Source of the DNA: Thalassotalea loyana
GTDB taxonomy: Bacteria > Pseudomonadota > Gammaproteobacteria > Enterobacterales > Alteromonadaceae
Direction of reading: 5' to 3'
DNA length: 64,000 nucleotides
NCBI RefSeq assembly: GCF_030161435.1
Contig: NZ_BSSV01000007.1
Span: 1-64,000 of the forward strand
Both the position numbers and the translations under genes were made by a program. Numbering within the stretch: the stretch's first letter is position 1; every line of letters starts with the position of its first letter. Positions 18,711-28,146 of this stretch are shown here, piece after piece. The notes beneath the pieces were generated by a model. It was not told where the DNA came from. It ran no database searches and saw only the letters and a list, made by a program, of their open reading frames with translations.

Positions 18711-18742
18711 ATATTTGACATATATTGGGTGATATTTGACAT
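18711..18742. promoter_or_regulatory. Direct repeat, candidate AraC-family operator
   Basis: ATATTTGACAT occurs twice, at 18711-18721 and 18732-18742, exactly 21 bp apart (two helical turns). Both copies lie in the divergent region between the oxidoreductase and the AraC regulator. Tandem direct half-sites at about this spacing are typical of AraC-family regulators. Confidence 0.5.
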
Positions 18743-18769
18743 CTTTTAGGTTTAATAAACACTGCTCTT

Positions 18770-19753
18770 ATGATTACCGTGACGATTTTGGCTTATGACT
18801 TTGCATTTGCTAGCGCGATAACTGGGATAAATGATTTACTATATTTAGCGGGAAAATCGTGGAATAAAATTCATAACCAGCAGCAAACACCAAAGTTTAA
18901 CGTGCAGATTGCGAGTTGGGATGGTAAGCCGGTTAAAACATTAAACAACTTGTTGATCTCGCCCCACTGTTCTATTCAGGAAGTTAAAAGCTCAGATGTT
19001 TATTTAGTTCCTGGTATTTCTGGAGATATAAAGAAAACCTTATCGCTAAACACTGGCCTAATTGAATATTTATCAAACTTAAAATCGACTAATAGTATTA
19101 TTGGTAGTAATAGCACAGGAGCGTTTTTCTTAGCGGAAGCAGGGCTACTTGAACATAAAGTCGCGACCACACATTGGGGACTTGTTGAAGAGTTTAGATT
19201 GGCTTACCCAAATGTAAATTTAATGGCTGATAGTCTATTAACACAAGACGATAACATCTTATGTGATGGTGGCGGGCTTGCATGGTTCGACTTAGGTCTT
19301 CACTTAATCGAGTTTTTTTGTGACCACCAAACGGCCATGGGAAGTGCAAAAACGTTTGTTCTGGAAACCGGTCGTAGCACTCAATTAAGTTACTCTCCGC
19401 TTATTTCCAACAAGTACCATAAAGATGAAACCGTTCATCAAATTCAACAATATATTGATGGACATTTTACTGATAGCCTATCGATAGCGGACATTTGTGA
19501 TAAATTTGGTGTAACTCACAGAACGTTAATTAGGCGATTTAAGTCGTCAACCGGTATGACGCCGCTCGACTATATTCAGAGAGTTCGGCTCAACGCAGCA
19601 AGTAAATATTTAGTTCAGACGAATAAAACGATCGACGAGATTACTCATGCTGTCGGTTACAGCGATATTAGTTCGTTTACCAGGTTGTTCAAAAAACATA
19701 TGGGGTTATCGGCTAGCCACTATCGAGCTCGTTACCAGCCGTTGGGGCAGTGA
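18770..19753 (+). CDS. AraC-family regulator with DJ-1/PfpI domain (GlxA type)
   Basis: This 327-residue protein has an N-terminal class I glutamine amidotransferase-like (DJ-1/PfpI) domain (about 1-190) of the kind used for ligand sensing. The C-terminal AraC HTH pair (about 225-322) shows IADICDKFGVTHRTLIRRFK and TIDEITHAVGYSDISSFTRLFKKH regions. It is divergent from the molybdopterin oxidoreductase operon, which it probably controls. The ATG at 18770 gives the normal N-terminal beta strand of the domain. Confidence 0.88.
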   Translation: MITVTILAYDFAFASAITGINDLLYLAGKSWNKIHNQQQTPKFNVQIASWDGKPVKTLNNLLISPHCSIQEVKSSDVYLVPGISGDIKKTLSLNTGLIEYLSNLKSTNSIIGSNSTGAFFLAEAGLLEHKVATTHWGLVEEFRLAYPNVNLMADSLLTQDDNILCDGGGLAWFDLGLHLIEFFCDHQTAMGSAKTFVLETGRSTQLSYSPLISNKYHKDETVHQIQQYIDGHFTDSLSIADICDKFGVTHRTLIRRFKSSTGMTPLDYIQRVRLNAASKYLVQTNKTIDEITHAVGYSDISSFTRLFKKHMGLSASHYRARYQPLGQ

Positions 19754-19786
19754 GATAGGTAATCGATATGGGACATAGAAAATAAA

Positions 19787-19809
19787 AAAGCCCTCACATA
19801 GAGGGCTTT
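19787..19809. terminator. Bidirectional terminator between the araC-type gene and folD
   Basis: The hairpin AAAGCCCTC-ACATA-GAGGGCTTT has an A-run on the left and T-rich sequence on the right, so it can work for both convergent genes. Confidence 0.85.
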
Positions 19810-19826
19810 CTGTTTTTTTGGGGGAG

Positions 19827-20684
19827 TTATTTGTCGTTGAATTCTTCGCAAGCAATCAATGTGTTTTCAATTAAGCTTGCTACTGTCATCGGCCCCACGC
19901 CACCAGGCACTGGAGTTATGAAGCTCGCTTTGTTTTTTGCGACGTCAAATTCAACATCACCAACTAGCTTGCCAGAGTCTAATCGGTTGATTCCTACATC
20001 GATTACGATAGCGCCACCTTTGATCCAATCGCCAGGAATAAATTCAGGCTTACCTACGGCAACAACAACTAAGTCAGCTTGGCGAACTTTGGCTTCTAAA
20101 TCTTTAGTAAAGCGATGAGTCGTTGTGGTAGTACAACCCGCCAATAAAAGCTCGAGCGTCATAGGTCGACCAACAATGTTTGAAGCGCCAACGACTAAAG
20201 CGTCTAAACCATGCGTTTTTACACCAGTTGACTCGATTAATGTGATAATGCCTTTGGGTGTACATGGGCGTAACCCAGGCTGACGAAGCGCCAACTTACC
20301 AACATTTGATGGGTGAAAACCATCTACATCTTTTTTCGGGTTGATGTGCTCAATCACAAGATTTGCATCTAAGCCTTCCGGTAAAGGCAGTTGAACTAAA
20401 ATACCGTCCACGTCGCTATCGTTGTTGAGTTCGTCAATTAACGAAAGGAGTTGCTCTTCTGTTGTATCTGCTGGTAAATCATAGGATTTTGAAACGAAGC
20501 CTACTTCTTCACAGGCTCTACGTTTGCTGCCTACGTATACTTGTGACGCAGGATCACTACCTACTAGTACTACGGCTAAACCAGGAGCACGTTTACCTTC
20601 TTCAATACGTTGTGCAACGCGTTCTTTTACTGAGCTACGGATTTGCTGGGCGATAGCTTTACCATCAATAAGTTGTGCTGTCAT
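19827..20684 (-). CDS. folD: Methylene-THF dehydrogenase / methenyl-THF cyclohydrolase
   Basis: This bifunctional cytoplasmic enzyme interconverts 5,10-methylene- and 10-formyl-tetrahydrofolate using NADP. The 285-residue protein has [13 protein letters not shown] with the catalytic Lys near residue 54, [20 protein letters not shown] and the C-terminal signature [12 protein letters not shown]. Position and length are normal. It is monocistronic, next to a tRNA operon. Confidence 0.97.
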   Translation of the reverse strand: MTAQLIDGKAIAQQIRSSVKERVAQRIEEGKRAPGLAVVLVGSDPASQVYVGSKRRACEEVGFVSKSYDLPADTTEEQLLSLIDELNNDSDVDGILVQLPLPEGLDANLVIEHINPKKDVDGFHPSNVGKLALRQPGLRPCTPKGIITLIESTGVKTHGLDALVVGASNIVGRPMTLELLLAGCTTTTTHRFTKDLEAKVRQADLVVVAVGKPEFIPGDWIKGGAIVIDVGINRLDSGKLVGDVEFDVAKNKASFITPVPGGVGPMTVASLIENTLIACEEFNDK

Positions 20685-21011
20685 AATCTCGTGAAATGTT
20701 GTGAATGAATCAATCGCATATATTTTCTCACAAATAATAAGCGGCTTGTAGCTTTAATGATTTAAACTTAATAAAAATATTTATAAAAGTAGTGATCGAC
20801 ATACAGGTTTTGTCACTATGTTATTGGCGAAGGTGATTGTATTGTTACCGTCGAGTTTATGTGCATTTTTTGCGCTAAATAGCTCTATTTTAATCAAGGT
20901 GGTTTAAAAGTGAGCGAACAAACATTTTTTTATAAAAAAGGTTTGACGAGTAGGATGCAACTCGGTAATATCCGCATCCGTTGAAACGACGCACTGTTTT
21001 AACAACTATGT
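20685..21011. other. Intergenic region between folD and the tRNA operon
   Basis: These 327 bp contain the folD leader on the minus strand and, at the right end, the tRNA operon promoter. No ORF of note or repeat is seen. Confidence 0.6.
20943..20971 (+). promoter_or_regulatory. Promoter of the tRNA Pro-Arg-His-Pro operon
   Basis: TTGACG, a 17-bp spacer and TAATAT are followed by a GC-rich discriminator (CCGCATCCG). Such a discriminator is typical of stringently controlled stable-RNA promoters. It lies about 35 bp before the first tRNA. Confidence 0.65.
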
Positions 21012-21088
21012 CGGTGATTAGCGCAGCTTGGTAGCGCACTTGGTTTGGGTCCAAGGGGTCGCAAGTTCGAATCTTGCATCACCGACCA
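21012..21088 (+). tRNA. tRNA-Pro(UGG), first copy
   Basis: This 77-nt cloverleaf has acceptor CGGTGAT/ATCACCG, anticodon stem CTTGG/CCAAG around loop TTTGGGT presenting UGG, T loop GTTCGAATC, and encoded ACCA. It is identical to the copy at 21309-21385. Confidence 0.95.
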
Positions 21089-21121
21089 CTTTTATTTTAA
21101 AGTGAGCCTTGTAGGTATAAT

Positions 21122-21198
<77 letters not shown>

Positions 21199-21222
21199 TA
21201 TTCTACAGGCATGTTCATCTGT

Positions 21223-21299
21223 GGTGGCTATAGCTCAGTTGGTAGAGCCCCGGATTGTGATTCCGGTTGTCGTGGGTTCAAGTCCCATTAGCCACCCCA
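21223..21299 (+). tRNA. tRNA-His(GUG)
   Basis: The acceptor GTGGCTA pairs with TAGCCAC. The anticodon loop TTGTGAT presents GUG in stem CCGGA/TCCGG. The discriminator is C, CCA is encoded, and an encoded G at 21223 supplies the histidine-specific G-1. Confidence 0.95.
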
Positions 21300-21308
21300 C
21301 TTTATTGT

Positions 21309-21385
21309 CGGTGATTAGCGCAGCTTGGTAGCGCACTTGGTTTGGGTCCAAGGGGTCGCAAGTTCGAATCTTGCATCACCGACCA
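21309..21385 (+). tRNA. tRNA-Pro(UGG), second copy
   Basis: This is identical in sequence to the first tRNA-Pro of the operon. Its last 32 nt form the first unit of the downstream 102-bp tandem repeat array. Confidence 0.95.
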
Positions 21386-21700
21386 CTTTCTCTTTTTCTC
21401 GAATTATATCTTTACAACAAACCAATTTGGTTTGGGTACATTTATTCGCTCACGCGGTCGCAAGTTCGAATCTTGCATCACCGACCACTTTCTCTTTTTC
21501 TCGAGTTATATCTTTACAACAAACCAATTTGGTTTGGGTACATTTATTCGCTCACGCGGTCGCAAGTTCGAATCTTGCATCACCGACCACTTTCTCTCTG
21601 TCTCGTATTGTATCTTTCCTACAAGCCAATTTGGTTTGGGTACATTTATTTGCTCACGCGGTCGCAAGTTTGAATCTTGCATCACCGACTACTTTCTCTC
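21354..21700 (+). repeat. 102-bp tandem repeats built on the tRNA-Pro 3' tail
   Basis: Starting at GGTCGCAAG inside tRNA-Pro, the same 32-nt tail (variable loop, T arm, acceptor 3' strand, ACCA) recurs at 21456, 21558 and 21660, a period of exactly 102 bp. The first two extra copies are perfect through ACCA. The last has ACTA and a T-loop substitution. The spacer holds the inverted repeat AAACCAA-T-TTGGTTT (21419-21433 and equivalents). It also holds TTGGTTTGGGT, an 11-nt match to the tRNA-Pro anticodon arm, placed 12 nt further from the tail than in the real tRNA. Upstream halves of the tRNA are absent. Because 102 is divisible by three, long ORFs run through the array in several frames; they are artefacts. 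Confidence 0.9.
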
Positions 21701-21863
21701 TCTGCTTATTTGTGTCTTTGTCGAGAGTGACATTCGTTATTAACCTTGTCTGTGCAACCCTTAAAATGTTCATAAGAATAATGTTTAAAACCGGAGTTCT
21801 GTAATTGACGTGTTAAAAGTGCTTTTTTTTCTTTAAATTTATGGAGTTGAATCCTTTAGTATT

Positions 21864-21884
21864 AATGCTTCCAAGCATTTTTTC
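21864..21884 (+). terminator. Probable terminator of the tRNA/repeat transcript
   Basis: The inverted repeat AATGCTT-CC-AAGCATT is followed by TTTTC. It is placed between the repeat array and the tig promoter. Confidence 0.5.
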
Positions 21885-21903
21885 TTTTATTCCATTTTTA
21901 TAC

Positions 21904-21932
21904 TCGACTCTTTTGTAAAGCATGGCTATAAT
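21904..21932 (+). promoter_or_regulatory. Probable tig promoter
   Basis: TCGACT, a 17-bp spacer and a perfect TATAAT (21927-21932) would give a leader of about 170 nt before the tig ATG. Confidence 0.45.
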
Positions 21933-22106
21933 TCGGCGTCATTATTTTAAACTAACCATCATTTTATGGTTTTTATATGTGCAAAAATAATGTGCTTTTA
22001 CGGCTTGAAAGTTGATTTAAGCGCCCTTATGTAGGTTGTACATATAAAGCATAAGTATTAGATGCGTTAATAGACGCGTATAAACGCAAATTTTTGAGGT
22101 ATATAA

Positions 22107-23414
22107 ATGCAAGTTTCAGTTGAGACTACAGAAGGTTTGGAACGTCGCCTTACGATTACAGTTCCTGCCGAAACTGTTGACGTAGAAGTTAAAAACCGTT
22201 TACGCCAAATTGGTAAAACACAACGTATTAATGGTTTCCGCCCGGGCAAAGTTCCACCAACGGTTCTTCAAAAGCGTTATGGTAAGTCTGTACGTCAAGA
22301 AGTTGCTGGCGAGTTAATGCAGCGTAACTTCTTCGAAGCGATCATGGCTGAGAAATTAAACCCAGCGGGTCGCCCTGAGTTCATCGCTAAAAGCAATGAA
22401 GAAGGTAAAGAGTTAGAATTTGAAGCTGTTTTTGAAATCTACCCTGAAGTAGAAGTTAAAGACATCGAAAAAATCACTGTTGAAGCACCAAAAGCTGAAG
22501 TAACAGATGCTGACTTAGACGAGATGTTCGTTACTTTACAAAACCAACACAAAACGTGGAAAGAAAACAAGCGTAAAGCTAAGAAAGGCGATAAGTTAAC
22601 TATCGACTTCTTAGGCCGTGTTGACGGTGAAGAGTTTGAAGGCGGTAAAGCTGAAGGTTTTGAATTAGAACTTGGTACTGGTCGTATGATTCCAGGTTTT
22701 GAAAAAGCATTAAATGGTATGAAAGTAGGTGAAGAGCACACGATCAACGTGACATTCCCTGAAGATTACCATGCAGAAAACTTAAAAGGTAAAGACGCTG
22801 AGTTTGATATCAAAGTGATCAAGACTGAAGGCCCTGTTTTACCAGAAGTTGATGAAGAGTTTGCTAAGTTATTTGGTATCGAAGAAGGCGGTATCGACGC
22901 TTTACGTGAAGAAGTTAGCAAAAACATGAGCCGTGAGTTAAACCAAGCGGTTAAAGCTAAAGTTAAAGATCAAGTTATCGAAGCTTTATTAGAAGCTAAC
23001 GAAGTAGACATGCCAAAAGCATTAGTAAGCCAAGAAGTTGACGTATTACGCCAACAGGCTTTACAGCGTTTTGGTGGTCAAATCGATCCGAAAAACATGC
23101 CTAACCTTCCTGCAGAAATGTTCGAAGAGCAAGCTAAGCGTCGCGTAAAAGTTGGTTTATTACTTGGTGAAGTAATCAAAGTTAACGAAATCAAAGTTGA
23201 TGATGCAAAAGTACAAGAGTTAATTGCAACGGCTGCTTCTGCTTACGAAGACCCACAAGAAGTTATTAACTACTACAACGGCAACCAAGAAATGCTTCAA
23301 CAAATGCAAAACGTTGCATTAGAAGAGCAAGCTGTTGAGTTTGTTTTAGACAAAGCAAAAGTTACAGAAAAAGAAACTAGCTTCCAAGAAATCATGAATC
23401 CAGAAGCTAAGTAA
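22107..23414 (+). CDS. tig: Trigger factor
   Basis: This ribosome-bound chaperone and prolyl isomerase meets nascent chains at the exit tunnel. The 435-residue protein has the N-terminal ribosome-binding domain with the signature [10 protein letters not shown] (about residues 43-52). A central FKBP-like domain with [20 protein letters not shown] and [15 protein letters not shown] follows, then a helical C-terminal chaperone domain. It heads the conserved tig-clpP-clpX-lon-hupB-ppiD block. Confidence 0.97.
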   Translation: MQVSVETTEGLERRLTITVPAETVDVEVKNRLRQIGKTQRINGFRPGKVPPTVLQKRYGKSVRQEVAGELMQRNFFEAIMAEKLNPAGRPEFIAKSNEEGKELEFEAVFEIYPEVEVKDIEKITVEAPKAEVTDADLDEMFVTLQNQHKTWKENKRKAKKGDKLTIDFLGRVDGEEFEGGKAEGFELELGTGRMIPGFEKALNGMKVGEEHTINVTFPEDYHAENLKGKDAEFDIKVIKTEGPVLPEVDEEFAKLFGIEEGGIDALREEVSKNMSRELNQAVKAKVKDQVIEALLEANEVDMPKALVSQEVDVLRQQALQRFGGQIDPKNMPNLPAEMFEEQAKRRVKVGLLLGEVIKVNEIKVDDAKVQELIATAASAYEDPQEVINYYNGNQEMLQQMQNVALEEQAVEFVLDKAKVTEKETSFQEIMNPEAK

Positions 23415-23448
23415 GCTTTTTGATTGACAATAACTAGTTCAGTAGCTT

Positions 23449-23484
23449 AAATGGCTTATATGTTTTCATATAAGCCATTTTTAT
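23449..23484 (+). terminator. Terminator between tig and clpP
   Basis: The perfect 14-bp-stem hairpin AAATGGCTTATATG-TTTT-CATATAAGCCATTT is followed by TTATTTT. Confidence 0.8.
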
Positions 23485-23501
23485 TTTAAAAGGAAACGCT
23501 G

Positions 23502-24140
23502 TTGTTTAATTCTCATCCAAAAATGTCAGATATTACTAGTATGACTGAAAATGCATTAGTACCTATGGTCGTTGAACAAACGGCAAAAGGGGAGCGTTCA
23601 TACGATATTTATTCTCGTTTACTTAAAGAGCGTGTTATTTTCTTATGTGGTCAGGTTGAAGACCATATGGCTAACTTAATTGTTGCACAAATGCTTTTCT
23701 TAGAGTCTGAAAATCCAGAGAAAGATATTTATCTGTATATTAACTCTCCAGGTGGCTCTGTAACGGCTGGTATGGCAATTTACGATACAATGAAGTTTAT
23801 TAAGCCTAATGTTAGTACAGTTTGTATCGGTCAAGCGGCCAGTATGGGGGCTTTTTTATTATCAGGTGGAGAAAAAGGTAAGCGTTACTGTTTGCCAAAT
23901 GCGCGTGTCATGATTCACCAACCGCTTGGTGGCTTCCAAGGTCAGGCTTCAGATTTTGAAATCCACGCAAAAGAAATTTTACATATTAAAGAAAAATTAA
24001 ACACGTTAATTGCTGAACATACTGGTCAGCCAATTGAAAAAGTAACAGAAGATACAGATCGAGATAACTTTTTGAGTGCAACTGATGCCGTAGAATATGG
24101 CCTAGTTGACTCAATTTTAGAGAAACGTGTTGATCAATAA
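23502..24140 (+). CDS. clpP: ATP-dependent Clp protease proteolytic subunit
   Basis: This is a 212-residue serine protease whose two heptameric rings form the degradation chamber used with ClpX. The nucleophile Ser sits in GQAASMGAF and the catalytic His in [12 protein letters not shown] at 23502 has AAAAGGAAA seven bases upstream, so it is preferred over the ATG at 23523. The short N-terminal propeptide before [10 protein letters not shown] is normal. It is 107 bp upstream of clpX. Confidence 0.96.
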   Translation: MFNSHPKMSDITSMTENALVPMVVEQTAKGERSYDIYSRLLKERVIFLCGQVEDHMANLIVAQMLFLESENPEKDIYLYINSPGGSVTAGMAIYDTMKFIKPNVSTVCIGQAASMGAFLLSGGEKGKRYCLPNARVMIHQPLGGFQGQASDFEIHAKEILHIKEKLNTLIAEHTGQPIEKVTEDTDRDNFLSATDAVEYGLVDSILEKRVDQ

Positions 24141-24247
24141 GCTATAGTTACAATAGCTATGAAAAATAGAAGGTGACTGGTTTGCCTTCTTTTCCCGTAT
24201 TGAGTTATGACAAATAACCTAGTTTAGAAGATAGTTAGAGGTACCCT

Positions 24248-25528
24248 ATGACCGACATTACAAAGGGTGACGGCGATAACGGCAAGTTACTTTATTGTTC
24301 GTTTTGCGGTAAAAGCCAGCACGAAGTTCGTAAATTAATTGCTGGTCCTTCGGTTTATGTTTGTGACGAATGTGTTGAGTTATGCAACGACATCATTCGT
24401 GAAGAAATTAAAGAAATTTCGCCAAAAGAAGAGAAAGAATCATTACCTACACCTATCGAGATTCGTGAGAGTCTAGACGATTATGTAATTGGTCAAGACC
24501 ATGCTAAGAAAGTCTTATCGGTAGCGGTGTACAACCATTACAAACGTTTACGTAATGGCGATGCACACAATGGCGTTGAGTTAAGTAAAAGTAATATTTT
24601 GCTCATCGGGCCGACAGGTAGTGGTAAAACGCTTTTAGCAGAGACCCTTGCACGTTTGCTAGATGTGCCATTTACTATGGCTGACGCAACTACGTTAACT
24701 GAAGCCGGTTACGTGGGCGAAGATGTCGAAAACATCATACAAAAGCTTCTACAAAAATGTGATTACGACGTTGAAAAAGCGCAACGTGGCATCGTGTATA
24801 TTGATGAGATTGATAAGATTTCTCGTAAGTCTGACAACCCATCAATCACTCGTGATGTATCGGGTGAAGGTGTTCAACAAGCATTGTTGAAACTTATTGA
24901 AGGTACTGTTGCTTCAGTTCCGCCACAAGGTGGCAGGAAACATCCTCAGCAAGAATTCTTACAAGTAGACACGTCTAAGATTTTGTTTATCTGTGGTGGT
25001 GCATTTGCTGGGTTAGATAAAGTCATTGAACAACGTTGTGCGACAGGTACCGGTATTGGTTTTGGTGCTGAAGTGCGCTCAGATGATTCGAATAAGTCAC
25101 TTACTGAACGATTCCAAGAGGTTGAGCCAGAGGACTTAGTTAAGTACGGTTTAATTCCTGAGTTCATTGGCCGTTTACCGGTTGTAGCGACGTTAAGTGA
25201 ATTAGATGAGTCAGCATTAATTCAAATCCTACAACAACCTAAAAACGCGTTAACTAAACAGTTTTCTGCATTGTTTGATATGGAAGGCGTTGAACTAGAA
25301 TTCAGAGAAGATGCATTAACAGCCATTGCACATAAAGCCATGGAACGTAAAACAGGTGCTCGTGGTCTTCGTTCAATCGTTGAAGCCGTTCTGCTAGATA
25401 CCATGTATGAATTGCCTTCAATGGAAAATGTTGCAAAGGTTGTTATTGACGAGACTGTGATTAAAGGCGAGTCTAAGCCGATTGTTATCTATCAAGCTGC
25501 GAGCGACAAGGCTGCATCTGAAGGTTAG
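24248..25528 (+). CDS. clpX: ATP-dependent Clp protease ATP-binding subunit ClpX
   Basis: This 426-residue AAA+ unfoldase delivers substrates to ClpP. The N-terminal zinc-binding domain has the four-Cys motif CSFCGK...CDECVELC. Walker A is GPTGSGKT, Walker B is [10 protein letters not shown], the pore-loop region contains GYVGED, and the ClpP-docking IGF loop is in [16 protein letters not shown] precedes the ATG. Confidence 0.97.
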   Translation: MTDITKGDGDNGKLLYCSFCGKSQHEVRKLIAGPSVYVCDECVELCNDIIREEIKEISPKEEKESLPTPIEIRESLDDYVIGQDHAKKVLSVAVYNHYKRLRNGDAHNGVELSKSNILLIGPTGSGKTLLAETLARLLDVPFTMADATTLTEAGYVGEDVENIIQKLLQKCDYDVEKAQRGIVYIDEIDKISRKSDNPSITRDVSGEGVQQALLKLIEGTVASVPPQGGRKHPQQEFLQVDTSKILFICGGAFAGLDKVIEQRCATGTGIGFGAEVRSDDSNKSLTERFQEVEPEDLVKYGLIPEFIGRLPVVATLSELDESALIQILQQPKNALTKQFSALFDMEGVELEFREDALTAIAHKAMERKTGARGLRSIVEAVLLDTMYELPSMENVAKVVIDETVIKGESKPIVIYQAASDKAASEG

Positions 25529-25580
25529 CTATTCGTATATGAGAACAGTCAAATAGCGCTTTTCTCATCGCCTTTGTTTA

Positions 25581-25607
25581 AAAAAGAGCCAATTAGGCTC
25601 TTTTTTT
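25581..25607 (+). terminator. Terminator of clpX
   Basis: AAAGAGCC-AATTA-GGCTCTTT is followed by seven T, with an A-run on the left. Confidence 0.87.
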
Positions 25608-25616
25608 GATCCCTTT

Positions 25617-25644
25617 GTTGAATCCTAAACTATTATCCCCATAT
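25617..25644 (+). promoter_or_regulatory. Sigma-32 (heat-shock) promoter of lon
   Basis: GTTGAA (25617-25622), a 14-bp spacer and CCCCATAT (25637-25644) closely match the sigma-32 consensus (CTTGAA, 13-15 bp, CCCCATnT). It sits directly after the clpX terminator and about 150 bp before lon. Confidence 0.8.
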
Positions 25645-25797
25645 ACTTTTTAAACGCATTAAGACAGCGAATGAATACTAAGTAAAAAATTATTAATGTT
25701 CTCGTCTCTAGCATAGCTATTGAATGGTGAAAAATAATTTGCTTGGTAAAGCGTTGTTAGCATGTCCCATTGATTCGAATTCATTAAGAGAGTACCT

Positions 25798-28146
25798 ATG
25801 AGCAAAACGCTATCTGGTGTTGTTGAGATTCCGGTTCTTGCCCTAAGAGACGTTGTGGTATACCCACAAATGGTCATCCCGTTGTTTGTTGGCCGTGAAA
25901 AATCAATCCGTTGTTTAGATATTGCAATGGAGCAAGATAAGCAAATATTTTTGGTTGCACAAAAAGACGCAGCAGTTGATGACCCAACAGCTGAAGACGT
26001 GTATGAAACAGGTACAGTTGCCACAATTTTACAAATGTTAAAATTACCTGACGGTACAGTAAAAGTGTTGGTAGAAGGCGTACAACGAGCTACGTTAAAG
26101 GAGTTTGTTGAAACCGATCCTCAGTTTATCGCTAATATCGAGTATTTATCGTCATTGCCTGCTGATCAGGACAGTGAAGAGGTATTGGTACGCTCTGCAA
26201 TTTCACAGTTTGAAGGTTATGTGAAACTTAATAAGAAGATTCCTCCTGAAGTGCTTACGTCGGTTTCTGGGATCGATGACGCAGAGCAATTGGCCGATAC
26301 CATGGCTGCTCATATGCCGCTTAAACTAGTCGATAAGCAAAAAGTCCTTGAAATCAACGATATTACTGAACGCTTAGAGTTCTTAATGGCGCAAATGGAA
26401 GGCGAGATTGACTTATTACAAGTTGAGAAGAAGATTCGTGGCCGCGTTAAGAAACAAATGGAAAAAAGCCAGCGCGAATACTATTTGAATGAGCAAATGA
26501 AAGCGATTCAAAAAGAGCTTGGCGAAATGGATGATGTGCCTGATGAAGTAGAGCAGATCACCAAAAAGATTGAAGATGCAAAAATGCCAGCTGAAGCAAA
26601 AGAGAAGACTTTGGCTGAGTTGCAAAAATTAAAAATGATGTCGCCAATGTCTGCCGAGGCAACAGTTGTTCGTTCATACATTGATTGGATGACAAGTGTG
26701 CCTTGGAAGAAACGTAGCAAGTTGAAGAAAAACCTAAAACTCGCTGAGGAAGTGTTAAATAAAGATCACTATGGCCTAGATAAAGTAAAAGAACGCATTA
26801 TCGAATATCTTGCCGTTCAACAGCGTGTTAGCCAATTAAAAGGGCCTATCCTTTGTTTGGTTGGGCCTCCTGGTGTTGGTAAAACATCTTTAGGCCAGTC
26901 AATTGCAAAATCTACCGGCCGTAAATATGTTCGTATGGCATTGGGTGGCGTGCGAGATGAAGCTGAAATCCGTGGTCATCGTCGTACTTACATCGGTTCA
27001 TTGCCTGGTAAGTTAATACAGAAAATGGCAAAAGTTGGTGTTAAAAACCCATTATTCTTACTAGATGAAATTGACAAGATGTCATCTGATATGCGTGGTG
27101 ACCCTTCTTCTGCGTTACTTGAGGTTCTTGATCCTGAGCAAAATACGAGTTTCAACGATCATTACCTAGAAGTTGATTATGATCTGTCTGATGTGATGTT
27201 CGTGGCAACATCTAACTCTATGGATATACCTGGTCCACTATTGGATCGTATGGAAGTCATCCGATTATCGGGTTACACAGAAGATGAAAAGCTAAATATT
27301 GCTAAACAACACTTAGTGACGAAGCAAATAGGTCGCAACGGTTTAAAAGAAAACGAAATTGAAATTGATGATAGTGCAATTATCGGCATTATCCGTTACT
27401 ACACTCGTGAGGCAGGTGTTCGTGGCTTAGAGCGCGAAATATCAAAACTGTGTCGTAAAGCCGTTAAAGCAATTTTGTTGGATAAAGAGTTAAAGAAAGT
27501 TGTTATTAACCAAGAAAACCTATCCGAGTACTTGGGTGTGCAACGCCATGATTATGGAAAAGCTGACGATGAAAACCGAGTTGGTTTAGTAACGGGCTTA
27601 GCTTGGACACAAGTTGGCGGTGAATTGCTTACTATCGAAACAGCATCTGTACCGGGTAAGGGCAAGTTGACTTACACTGGTTCACTTGGTGATGTGATGC
27701 AAGAGTCAATTCAGGCAGCGATGACAGTGGTTCGTAGCAGAACAGAAAAATTACGCATTAATGATGATTTTCATGAGAAGCGTGATATTCATGTTCATGT
27801 ACCTGAGGGGGCTACACCAAAAGACGGCCCAAGTGCAGGTATAGGAATGTGTACTGCGTTGGTATCAAGTTTAACTGGTAACCCGGTGAAAGCAGATGTC
27901 GCAATGACAGGTGAGATTACCCTACGTGGTGAAGTATTAGCTATTGGTGGTTTGAAAGAAAAACTCTTAGCGGCTCATCGTGGTGGTATCAAGACCGTGG
28001 TAATTCCTAAGGACAATGAACGCGATTTAGCTGAGATCCCAGATAACGTGAAGGCAGATTTGTCTATTCACCCGGTTAAATGGATTGATGAAGTACTACA
28101 AATTGCGCTCGAACACCCGTTTGAAAAATGGTCAATTGCTAAGTAA
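25798..28146 (+). CDS. lon: ATP-dependent protease La (Lon)
   Basis: This 782-residue cytoplasmic AAA+ protease degrades misfolded and regulatory proteins. The N-terminal LON domain (about 10-200) and coiled-coil linker (200-270, KKIRGRVKKQMEKSQREYYLNEQ region) come first. Walker A is GPPGVGKTS near 355, Walker B is PLFLLDEIDKM, and the C-terminal protease domain has catalytic Ser in DGPSAGIGM and Lys in GGLKEKLLAAHRGG. It is transcribed on its own from a heat-shock promoter. Confidence 0.97.
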   Translation: MSKTLSGVVEIPVLALRDVVVYPQMVIPLFVGREKSIRCLDIAMEQDKQIFLVAQKDAAVDDPTAEDVYETGTVATILQMLKLPDGTVKVLVEGVQRATLKEFVETDPQFIANIEYLSSLPADQDSEEVLVRSAISQFEGYVKLNKKIPPEVLTSVSGIDDAEQLADTMAAHMPLKLVDKQKVLEINDITERLEFLMAQMEGEIDLLQVEKKIRGRVKKQMEKSQREYYLNEQMKAIQKELGEMDDVPDEVEQITKKIEDAKMPAEAKEKTLAELQKLKMMSPMSAEATVVRSYIDWMTSVPWKKRSKLKKNLKLAEEVLNKDHYGLDKVKERIIEYLAVQQRVSQLKGPILCLVGPPGVGKTSLGQSIAKSTGRKYVRMALGGVRDEAEIRGHRRTYIGSLPGKLIQKMAKVGVKNPLFLLDEIDKMSSDMRGDPSSALLEVLDPEQNTSFNDHYLEVDYDLSDVMFVATSNSMDIPGPLLDRMEVIRLSGYTEDEKLNIAKQHLVTKQIGRNGLKENEIEIDDSAIIGIIRYYTREAGVRGLEREISKLCRKAVKAILLDKELKKVVINQENLSEYLGVQRHDYGKADDENRVGLVTGLAWTQVGGELLTIETASVPGKGKLTYTGSLGDVMQESIQAAMTVVRSRTEKLRINDDFHEKRDIHVHVPEGATPKDGPSAGIGMCTALVSSLTGNPVKADVAMTGEITLRGEVLAIGGLKEKLLAAHRGGIKTVVIPKDNERDLAEIPDNVKADLSIHPVKWIDEVLQIALEHPFEKWSIAK

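Larger units (their letters stand above)
21701..22106. other. Intergenic region between the tRNA repeats and tig
   Basis: These 406 AT-rich bp contain a short hairpin terminator at 21864-21884, a probable tig promoter at 21904-21932 and a long tig leader. No coding sequence is supported. Confidence 0.6.

Noticed and set aside
21354-21700. CRISPR-like array
   Set aside because: Conserved blocks are tRNA-Pro tails, spacers are nearly identical to each other, the period is 102 bp and no cas genes are present.
21325-21804. Long ORFs in several frames with a protein-level repeat of about 34 residues
   Set aside because: They arise because the non-coding tRNA-tail repeat has a period of 102 bp, a multiple of three. 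They start inside a tRNA gene and have no ribosome site.
25659-26024. 121-residue minus-strand ORF upstream of and within lon
   Set aside because: It is antisense to the lon start and conserved LON domain coding; shadow of a real gene.
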